DNA from: Heterotrichella gracilis | Lineage: Eukaryota > Sar > Xanthophyceae > Tribonematales > Xanthonemataceae | Length of the DNA: 64,000 nt | Assembly (NCBI GenBank): GCA_032358255.1 | Contig: JAULBX010022187.1 | Coordinates: forward strand, 1-64,000 | Direction of reading: 5' to 3' | Part shown: one piece after another, positions 55,485-64,000 of the stretch | How the letters are laid out: each line of letters opens with the position of its first letter | Position numbering within the stretch: position 1 is the stretch's first letter | Notes under the pieces: model-generated | What the model saw: the letters and a program-made list of their open reading frames with translations, nothing else | Databases searched by the model: none | Told to the model about the DNA's origin: nothing | Made by a program: the position numbers and the translations under genes

Positions 55485-58400
55485 ATGACGGGACCCGATT
55501 CTGCAGCGCGCTTGCATGCGGGCGAGTCAGTCACACACCGCAGCCACCGGCACCAGCCACAGCCCCCCTCTACACCCATACTGCATGCAGCTCACGTGGC
55601 GGCAGCATCGGGGGGCAAGGAGGGAGGGGCAGCAGGCCCGGGGAATCACCCCCTGCGGGTGACCATGGTGGACACCCCCCCTATCCACAACATGCGAGTG
55701 CAGGCGCTGCTGCTGCTCGCATCCCTCGTACAGGTAGGGGCATAGATACCACGGGCGGTTCTACCTACTATGCAAGATAAGGTGACAGAAGGGGATGCAC
55801 CCATCGTTTGCCAACTCCTCTCCTCGGGCCAACTCCGCTCATCAGGCTTCAAGCATCAACTGAAGTTGATAACCAACATCACCCTCTTGGGGGGAGGTCT
55901 GCAGTAGTGCAACAGGCAGCAATCTTTCAGTTTAAGGGCAGGGAACAGCAATTTTTCTCCCATGCGCATGCGCAGTGGCAATAACTGAATTCATTTATCA
56001 ATTTCCCGGTGCAGGGCTACCTGGTGCTGTATGTGTCATATGTGGAGAACCACAAGGTACCAGGTGACAGCCATCAAAGCGCTCCTTTCCTACCTGGTGC
56101 ATCAAACACCACCAGCATGGGGGGCTCAGCGCAGGCGGGGTTTGTGCCAGTGGTAGGGATGGGGAATGGCAGCCACGTGGCATTGATACAAGGTCCAACA
56201 GCAAGGGACCCAGCAGATCCAATGAACGCGACCATCATTGATCAGTTGCCAGTAGGGGTGGGGGCTGGGGACAGCAATGCAGCGCATGTGCAAGCAGAAG
56301 TTGCAAAGGGGACAGCCACAGATTCAGAGGAGGTCGAGAGGGCCTTGCTAGGCGACTCGCTGCGGCAGAATAAGGAGCAGAAAACAGCTGAAGGTGTGCT
56401 GGAAACCAACGGTAACAACCTCACCAGTGGTATCATGCCAGGGCGTGGCAAGGTGGCAAAAGCCATGCGCCATAAAAGGAAGAAACGGGGGCAAAAACAG
56501 CATGTGCCTGATGGCCACTCTCACAGAAACTTGCTGGAGACCAGTGCAGGGGGAGATGCAGATGAAGAGGAGGACACAGAGGAGGAAAAGAGGTTTATGG
56601 CAGAGCGGTGGACGGTGGGGGGTGGTGCCGCCGGGAGCGCGCAAACAGGGGGCGAGGAGGGCATGGCATCCAACAGCAGGCAGGGTGGAACAGCTCACGC
56701 CACGTCAGCTACCGACCAGGATGAGGAGGAAAGCACACCGACAGCTGCACGTGGTGGAATGGGTGGGCTAGGTGAATCAGCCTTGCAAGGGGAGCACACA
56801 GACGAGGAGGAAGAGGAGGCACACGGGGAGGTCACCGATCCCGACGCACACCCTGCGCATGACAACGACTTCCCCACCCCTGAAAAAAGTGGCAACACCA
56901 TTAAAACCTTGGTGCTGGGTGACGCACCCACCCCCCGCACCCCTGCAAGACCCCTGAACAGTGCCCGCCTCCACGCCATCCCCACCCACCACTCCCAGAC
57001 CTCCCCCACCGCGCACCACCTGCGCAACACAACAAAGTGCGTTTTTTGTTCATATATTTGTCTGATTTATGCATGTGCTTCTTTTGTTACCCATTTATCG
57101 CAAATCATTTGCGTCCAAATTTGTTGCAAAATTTGTTTATTCAGTTCATGTAGTACTTGATTATGTATGTGCTTTTGTTTTTAATATAATTACTTTCTAC
57201 TGTATCTTGCAACTGCATCAGGGTGCTGGTGCTGATCCACCGCTGATAAATTGTTTTTTCTGCTCATTTGCTCCTTTGTAATTAATCGTGCATGTGTCTA
57301 TGCACAATTTAATTACAACTTTTCCTTTTAACTGCCTCAGGGTGCTGGTGCTGATCCACCGCTGCTGCAAGCTGGGTGCCGAGGACACACACGAGCTTGA
57401 GCAGCAGTGCCTGAGGGATGTGGTCCACGTGTGCGCAGCCACAGCCAACGACACCTGCTACGGGGACCTGTTCTATCGCGACACGGGGTGCGGGGAGGCC
57501 ATGCCGCGGAAGGGATACAAGCTCTCGTACGTCACCTGGCAAGCATCCCATGTCAACTCACGTTGGCAATATTTGATGTCATGCCATGCAGTATCTGCCA
57601 TAAACCCTACTGGCGCTGAATTAGCAAACCCTACCGCCCACATGGTTGCAGCACACTTGAAATGAACACATATTCCTTACAATTTTGGTTCTGCAGGTTT
57701 GTCAATGCCATCCGCCGCGCAGTGCCCTACCTCTCGCACCTGGGCTGGCAGCACATCAAGGTGGTAAAAAACATATTCAAGGAATCGGGGGACAGGGGCT
57801 GGGCAGAGACCACATGCCTCCTGGACCGCAGCTTTGAGAAAGATACGCATGCCGCGCTCAAGTGGGCGGATGTGGTGATCGCCGAGTGGCAGGGCGTGAA
57901 TCAGCTGCGGCGCAACTACCCTAACAAGAAGATAATCCTGGTGGACACCCGGGATCCCGGCAGCCCCAAGTTCTACAAGCATGCGCCGGTGAGTGCTTGA
58001 AGACTGTTGCCGCGCATATTAAATGTGGGTGACAAAGCGCATGGGCAGCATGGTAGATTTTCTAGTTGCTGCTGCTGCAATATCCCCAACATCCCTGTCA
58101 ATTTGGACTTTATCAGTCTGTGGAGCACGCAACTGACTTTGCCCGTGTCTTCATGGGGTGCAATGCAGACATTGGCAGGCTGTTGCAATGCATGCAAATA
58201 CATTATATGAGCACTTTTATTAGCAACAGATATTAGCCCCAAAATGACTGCTTGCAAGATAGTATAAACTCTGCCTCAGTGGATTGCACCAACGTTGGTT
58301 GAAACTGAAACCCAAATGGGAAAAGCCGTTGCGGTAATTGATAACACAGATGGGCTGGTATTTCCAATGGGCCATGCATATGTATTCCCCTGACCTGAGC

Positions 58401-60797
58401 AATGTGTCTGCATGGTACAATATAATTCCACTCTTTACCTGCAGGCTGATCGGCCCGACATCCTGGAGAGCCCCCAGATCCTGGCTGTATTGAAGCACAT
58501 TGTGGTGACCCCTGGCCCCCTGAATAACGGCCCCTACGTGGACCAGGCGGTGCACTGGAGCTACATCGCCAATGTGTCAGAAAAACACCACCAAAAAGCG
58601 TGCGCACCATCATATGTTGCATTCATCCTTTGGCATCTGATTCAGCGCCAGTGCAGTACCATGTCCAAGGCCAGCGGCTTGCTGATCATCAACAAGTTCA
58701 ATTAATCTGGGGATTGCGATTGTGGTGACTGTCGTGATTGCCATGCTGGAGATGAGGCCCATGCATGCACTTGTGCCCAATTGCAACCTAGGGCCATCTA
58801 ATCCACAGAACTTGTGGAAAGTCGATGAACAGCAACGTTGTAATCAAATGGAAATCATTTCTGGGTGTTTTCTAGCCACAACAAACAGTGTGATCCAAAG
58901 GTACAATACGTGACCTGCACACCTCTTAATTGCAGGTACCGCACCCCGCTCCTGAGCGATGCAGCCATCTCAAAGCTGCGCCCCCTCTCACCTCATGTGT
59001 TCAGGTGTGTGCACTGTGGCCAAAGATGGAGAGCTTCAGATTGCACCAATTACTGTTTACATCATTGTGATTGATCAAGACACAATCATTGCCAGTGCTA
59101 AACAATGCAAATGGCAATGGCAATCACAATCACAACCACGATCCAATGATTGTCATCAATCTGTTCTTGGACTAGTGCAGGTCATTTACCACAATGATTG
59201 TATTACTGTGCCACGTGTGGTGTGAGGCCCTTCGGTAAATTCAAACAAAGTAACAGAGATATATCCACGGTTACAGGTACCGTTACCCACTTGACTGCGG
59301 CGGCAAGGCTCAGCATGTGCGATTCGCCGCCTTCTTCCACGGCAATGCCACCGCATACAACCCACCAAAGCTGCGCAAGCGCACCGTCGATGTGGCGTTC
59401 TTTGGCAAGGTGCGCTGTCTCGGTCAGTTGGTGGTCGTGTTTCAAATTGTGGCCACCAGTGCATTGCTCTAAGGTTGACTGGCTTTTTTGCTTCCCCGAC
59501 GGCATATGTGTATGTGAATGTGGGAATGTGTATTGAAGATGCAGATTCCTGGATCTTAAAACCATTAACTTATTTGATTGGCAAATAATGTGGCATGGTT
59601 TTGCCTTCGCAGTTCCAGCACAATAGAGAGATGTATGCATTATTTGTAATAAAAATAATTGTCAGTGGATTTGAATCCCTTAACTGGATTCAGTACATCA
59701 ATTTTGTATTGGATTGAACACAGACTGCCCTGCGCATGTGCACCATCCCCCTCACATGTGCACCATCCCTCGTGCGCTGGAATACACCTCACGTCCTGGC
59801 TCCGCACCTGCGCCTCCAAGCAAGACTGCCAAGCGTCAATGCGCACCCCACCACCCAGCGGCCCCCCAACCCTAAACCCTAGCCCCCGGCCCCCGCGCAG
59901 ATCCAGCCCAACTCTGAGCGTTTCCAGGATGAGGCTGCCACCGCCTACACCACCCACCGCCTGCAGACCGCCTCTGCGCTGCAGCGCTTCCAGTCCGCCC
60001 ACCAGCGCTACCTTGTGCAGCCTGGCAACGCATTCTACGACACCTTCCCAGCCTACATGGAAGCCCTGCAGAACGTCAAAGTGCGCTTTAACTGAATGCC
60101 TTAAGGCTGTGCATGTACTAGATACTCTAGTGAATCGATGATTATGCTTCAGCTACCTTGCGGCTGGTCATGACATGCTGATGTGGTGACGTGGATGTCC
60201 TCCCGCCCTGAATGTCGCGTCAAAAGGGATTGTCGCATGTTACCATGCTTGGCCCAGCAAAACACGTGCTGCCATTCCACTGTGGCGATTTCAATGTCCT
60301 CTTGCACAGGGCCTGCATGCCACGCCAATGCCATGCCAGCATAACGTGCGCCTGCCATGTCACTGAACAGGCAACCACTGATCATGCTGCAAAACATGCA
60401 ATAAGTGCAAGTTCATTAACTGATCTGAGATCATTTGAATACTGGTTCAATGCTGCTGCAGATTTTCGTGAGCCCTTTCGGGATGGGCGAGTGGTCCCAC
60501 AAGGACTTTGAGGCCATCATGAGCGGCTGCCTGCTGGTCAAGCCCCAGGCCGAGAACTACCTCACCTACCCCAACCTCTTCCAGCCCGACAGGACCGTCA
60601 TCAGCGTGAAAGCAGACTATTCCGACCTCGAGGCCAAGCTGCTTGCGGCCCTGGGTGACATGAAGAAGTCCCAGAGGATGGCGCGGCGCGCACAGCAGCT
60701 GATGCTTCACTACAGCAAGCTGGATGTGTATGCGCAGGATCTGGACAGGATGTTTGTAGAGGTGCTGGGGGGGCAGCCGGTCATGCAGCAGAGCTGA
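55485..60797 (+). CDS. Membrane-anchored glycosyltransferase, ~870 aa
   Basis: Exons used: 55485-55733, 56015-57036, 57341-57526, 57697-57988, 58445-58573, one ending at ~59006, ~59279-59408, ~59901-60078 and 60462-60797. A hydrophobic segment across exons 1-2 (VQALLLLASLVQGYLVLYVS) is a type II anchor. Exon 2 encodes a ~340-residue acidic, disordered stalk (EEDTEEEKR, HTDEEEEEAHG). The luminal part has VLVLIHRCCKLGAED, HAALKWADVVIAEWQGVNQL, YPNKKIILVDTRDPGSP, VDVAFFGK and the late motif IFVSPFGMGEWSHKDFEAIM with GCLLVKP, typical of the acceptor end of GT-B glycosyltransferases. The sugar and acceptor are unknown. The exon 5/6 junction is unresolved: an AAAG acceptor near 58901 keeps the frame, while the stronger GCAG at 58936 does not. 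The upstream start is chosen as the first in-frame ATG; 55669 is possible. Confidence 0.82.
57210..57366 (+). repeat. Duplicated splice acceptor and exon 3 start
   Basis: AGGGTGCTGGTGCTGATCCACCGCTG, in two parts (AGGGTGCTGGTGC, TGATCCACCGCTG), occurs at about 57219-57245 and again at about 57339-57365. Each is preceded by a TGC-TCAG acceptor. The upstream copy runs into TGA after seven codons. Confidence 0.9.
59869..59882 (+). repeat. CCCTAAA block just before an acceptor
   Basis: ACCCTAAACCCTAG lies ~20-30 nt upstream of the acceptor CGCAG at 59900. Confidence 0.8.
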
Positions 60798-61271
60798 GGT
60801 GGCGGGGTGCGCTAGGGAGCTGGGTTGTTGGAAGTGATCTTAATGACTGATATATATCATGATTATATCAGTGATATTATTCTGTATTATTGCAAAATTT
60901 CTGGTTACAAGGCAGGCCTCATTGGCTTGAGCTTCATTGACAACCAGAAGTTCAATTGGGCTCCTCACGTGGGGCATATTGCAGTATTGCACCAACTTTT
61001 TACTAAACAATTCAACTCGACCACCTGTTGATCCAATTTGGTAGCTAGCTGGTCCCCAAAATTCAATGTCAATACAAATTGCAGGACAATGCCATTCTTG
61101 CAGTTCAGATAAGAAGCCATGGCAACAGTTCTAATCCTGCACATGGGTGGCTGACGTGCGCAATATAGGAATGCACAGCCCCCAGCATGATCATTCTGAC
61201 TATGCCTGTGACGCTAGCGGGTGGTAAATTGCTCAGCCAATGGCGCCCAGCTGTCCCTCCCTTAAAAGCAC

Positions 61272-61345
61272 TGGAGCGAACGTTCTAGCGCCTCCTCTAC
61301 AGACGTGGCGCATTTCCTCCTCAGGAACGCATATCCCCGTCCATA
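61272..61345 (-). pseudogene. Diverged duplicate of the carrier gene's 3' coding end
   Basis: On the minus strand this reads YAFLRRKCATSVEEALERS, matching the true end YEFLKRLCARPVEEAQ of the carrier gene 270 bp upstream. It has no splice or start context and looks like a decayed tandem copy. Confidence 0.75.
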
Positions 61346-61375
61346 ACGGTGGCCCCCAGCTGCTTCACCCACCGC

Positions 61376-61488
61376 TGCACCATTCCGCCTAGCTCTGCAC
61401 CATTTCGCCTGGCGCTGCACCATTTCCCCCAGCGCTGCACCATTTCCCCCAGCGCTGCACCATTCCGCCTGGCACCATTCCGCGCATG
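61376..61488. repeat. 20-bp minisatellite
   Basis: About five copies of CACCATTTCCCCCAGCGCTG and variants (CACCATTCCGCCTAGCTCTG), between the carrier stop and the duplicated end fragment. Confidence 0.92.
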
Positions 61489-61538
61489 CATGGCACCCCC
61501 TGCGTCCCCAGGCAGGGTGCAGCCCCCATGAACTGGCG

Positions 61539-64000
61539 TTATTGCGCCTCCTCCACAGGCCTGGCGCACAGCCTCTTGAGGAACTCATATGCCGTCACCA
61601 TGGATGTTCCCCACACTGCTGTGGCGGTCATGCGGGGGGCCACACCCCGGAAGAAGCCCCATGCCCCGTACTCACGCACAAGCCCACCTGCACGCCAGCC
61701 GTGCAATGGAATTAGTTTGTTCTTCAAGGCAAAATGGGCTACGATGGCCAAAAGTTGTTATTTGACTGTTTCTAGAACATTCTCAGCCAGCATCGGCTTA
61801 TTGCCCTATGCACCTATGCAGTGCATCATACCTACTGTACAAACAAACAAACCAACAAACAAACAAAAGGCATTCTCAGCCGCAGCGGCTTGTCACCTTT
61901 TTCAAAGGGGTGCTTTAAATGCACTGCCAAGGCCAAGCAGTGAGGTTGTAGAACATCCTGTCCAGCAAGACCCTCCATGTCACCCTTCATTCCACCCGCA
62001 ACCCCCTCTCCCCAGAATTTCACTTACGTACTACCGCTGTGAACCGCAGCCGCTCGTTTCCCTGCCTGTGCGCTGTCTGCAGCCGTGCCTTGACCACATC
62101 CAAGGGGTTGGTCAGTACAGCAGACGTCAGCCCGGACGCTATTCCCGCCCCTATCTGCAAATGCAATGTAATCAACAATGAGAACAATGAAGTGAAATTT
62201 GTATGCATACACGAGATATGTGATATCTCTGCAACGATTATGCCATCCAAAAAAGACATTGCCAACATGTCTGACGGCCACATCGCTGTGTTTTGACAAA
62301 TGCGACGCTTGAAGCCTGGACTATCATGTTTAATTAAGTCCTGGATTGGATTTCCCGTCTTCTGGGAACGTCTTCTGGGAATGTTTTGACAAATACACAA
62401 CAATTGAATTTATAATTGCCAGGAATGTCAAGGAAGTCGGCCACTGGACACATGCAATACCACCAAGTATATGGTAAAAAAATAATAGCAATCCCTTGTT
62501 TCGGTGCATCTGCAATAGACTGTTTCTGATTTACAGTCTATTATCGAGATAAGGACCCTCCCTAGTGCAAGGCCAATAGTAAAGGTTGAGCCGATGACGG
62601 CTTGGAACGCCTTTTGTTTGTTTGTTTGTTTGTAAAGGTTGAGACTGCCCGAGAGAAACCAGCTCTGCCCCACCTGCACTCCCATGATTTGCCCCCCAGT
62701 GCGCGCCTGGTGGCTGTCAGTCACCCCCCAGGTGTCCAAATGACCCCACAGCACTTTCTGGTAGGCGCTGTATGCGCTCCACCAGATGGCGGATGAGGGC
62801 GCATACATGGCGATGCTGGCGCCAAAGCCGCGGTACAGCCCCCGCAGCCCATTCTCCCTGTGGGCCATAGTGGTATAGTGACGTGACACCACACAATGTT
62901 TGCCCAGTGGAAATTCCCAGGTGTACATATCCACTGCTACTGGTTATAATTGCAAACACAATATCCAAATGTACACCGATGACGGCTGGGAATGCCTTTT
63001 GTTTGTTTGCTTGTTTGTACACCACAGTGGCATGAGCCAGTCATTGGCCATGGGATTGGGATTTGGGGCTGTGCAGTAGAAAAACGATCATTCCATCACA
63101 ATAATATTGCATAAGCCATTGGTTGGGCTTTCACCAGGTGCACCCACACCCACCTCACAATGATCCGCGCCATTTCCGCACCGCTGGGCCGATACGCCTG
63201 GGCCCCCCTCGCACCACCACCACCACCACTGGTGCTGGTGCTGGCCTCGCCCCCCACCAGCATCTGTCGCTGGCTGACCACATCAATGGGCACAACCACC
63301 AGCTGGGTGGCAAGGGAAGCGGTACCTCCTGCTAGGAAGGAGGCCGCACCTGCAAGAAGTAATTTAAAACCTAAGCTATGCAATCATCCCCACGCGAACA
63401 TTGCCAAACCCGCCCAAATGCACCAATCCACTTCATCGCCCAACATTGCAGGCAATTAATATCGTGTTTAAAGAGGAGGGACCCTGCACAAATAGGTTTC
63501 CTTTGCGTATAACGTAATGCATATGAGTGGATTTGGATTCCTACAAGGGCCAAACCCGATTTCGCCCGGGGCCATGCCCTGCATACCTGCCCTGGCGGCG
63601 TCGCTGAGTTCCACCGGTGAGCGCTCCAGCAGGTCAGCGGTGCGAGCCTTGGTGAACTCGAGGGTGCCTAGGTACACCTGCGATTGATGGAGGAGGTTTG
63701 CAGCCTTTCATGCTGGTAGTATTCATGTGCACGCTGCTGCACACCACGCATGCTTTGAGTTTGCATGCGTGACTGCTGCTGGGCTGGTTGATTAAGTATC
63801 CCGAGGACAGCACTGCGAAGGTACATCCATTGAATGCCCGCTATCGGAGATACGCATATAAGCAATGCCACACATTTATTGGAAACATGCACAGCATACA
63901 TACAGCTTTCTCTTTTTTTATGCCACCCATTGGTCCCAAGGACATTGACCACTTTGAGAAATTCCCATTCAGCTTCCAATTGGTCCTGATTAACTTCCCG
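61539..64000 (-). CDS. Mitochondrial carrier family protein, SLC25A44-like, 5' end not located
   Basis: Five exons join in frame: 63587-63677, 63154-63349, 62674-62857, 62028-62154 and 61539-61687. Carrier signatures are seen in two repeats: SLATQLVVVPIDVVSQRQML and VLTNPLDVVKARLQTAHRQG, each with Px[DE]xx followed by a helix kink, plus the linkers RGLYRGFGASIAMYAPSSAI and GFFRGVAPRM. These proteins carry metabolites across the inner mitochondrial membrane through a six-helix bundle. The FLAGGTASLATQ-PIDVVSQ region resembles SLC25A44 (branched-chain amino acid carrier in animals), but substrate is not assignable. The first repeat and start codon lie in 63678-64000 or beyond the window. A Gly-rich loop (SGGGGGARG) sits after the first signature. 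Confidence 0.85.
61771..61893 (-). repeat. Two diverged copies of the short GTTT-tailed element
   Basis: On the minus strand, AAGCCGCTGCGGCTGAGAAT with a TTTTGTTTGTTTG tail (61839-61893) and AAGCCGATGCTGGCTGAGAA without a tail (61771-61803) lie in the last carrier intron. Neither has an obvious flanking duplication. Confidence 0.65.
62579..62643 (+). mobile_element. ~41-bp GTTT-tailed element with 12-bp flanking direct repeat
   Basis: The element CCGATGACGGCTTGGAACGC plus CTTTT and a GTTT run (62591-62631) is flanked on both sides by GTAAAGGTTGAG (62579-62590 and 62632-62643). A perfect 12-bp flanking repeat is the mark of an insertion. It lies 31 nt inside a carrier intron from the donor. 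Confidence 0.7.
62970..63023 (+). mobile_element. Second copy of the ~40-bp element with 6-8-bp flanking repeat
   Basis: CCGATGACGGCTGGGAATGC plus CTTTT and a GTTT-type tail (62976-63015) is flanked by TGTACA(CC) at 62970-62977 and 63016-63023. It lies in a different carrier intron from the first copy. Confidence 0.7.

Larger units (their letters stand above)
60798..61538. other. Convergent 3' region with minisatellite and terminal-exon duplicate
   Basis: 3' UTRs of two converging genes. It contains a 20-bp minisatellite and a diverged copy of the end of the carrier gene, both listed separately. Confidence 0.6.

Noticed and set aside
63678-63979. 103-aa open frame at the right edge as first carrier exon
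   Set aside because: It contains no carrier motif, and the acceptor at 63678 shows that the coding exon starts there; the upstream exon could not be placed.

Overview
This window is nuclear DNA of a photosynthetic eukaryote, most likely a chlorophyte green alga. Its genes are split into many short exons with GT-AG (rarely GC-AG) introns. They include nucleus-encoded plastid proteins with transit-type N termini (thylakoid rubredoxin, ribosomal protein bL35, D27-type carotenoid isomerase) and a normal eukaryotic set (beta-tubulin, DDX1 helicase, tRNA-splicing subunit SEN54, a MINDY deubiquitinase, a mitochondrial carrier). TAA, TAG and TGA all act as stops. Plant-type TTTAGGG/CCCTAAA blocks and GCATGC-rich runs are scattered through the noncoding DNA. 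I cannot name the species.

Layout, left to right: an unnamed type II membrane protein running off the left edge (-); a 5'-nucleotidase-type metallophosphatase (3552-7634, -); an F-box/kelch protein (8422-13550, +); a plastid block of rubredoxin (15743-16735, -), bL35 (17770-18632, -), an unnamed conserved-looking protein (19490-21500, +) and D27-like (21992-23086, +); a small membrane zinc-finger protein (23665-24236, -); a GT32-FkbM fusion (25254-27912, -); a 1117-aa coiled-coil protein (29256-34938, +); beta-tubulin (36352-38129, -) divergent from a LisH-MINDY deubiquitinase (38428-42342, +); DDX1 (43099-49555, +); a doubtful small gene (50012-50710, +); SEN54 (50901-54086, -); a membrane-anchored glycosyltransferase (55485-60797, +); and a mitochondrial carrier (61539 to the right edge, -).

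I assembled exons by hand from splice signals and reading-frame continuity. For nine genes (metallophosphatase, kelch, rubredoxin, bL35, D27-like, GT32-FkbM, coiled coil, tubulin, MINDY) and for DDX1 and SEN54 the exon lengths sum to an intact frame. Functions span plastid biogenesis, Golgi glycosylation, RNA processing and cytoskeleton, and no operon-like logic is expected. Three genes encode probable Golgi type II proteins. The most unusual features are the glycosyltransferase-methyltransferase fusion, a ~40-bp element flanked by target-site-like duplications in carrier introns, telomere-type repeats beside splice sites (one apparently inside a DDX1 exon), and several small tandem duplications that copied exon ends.
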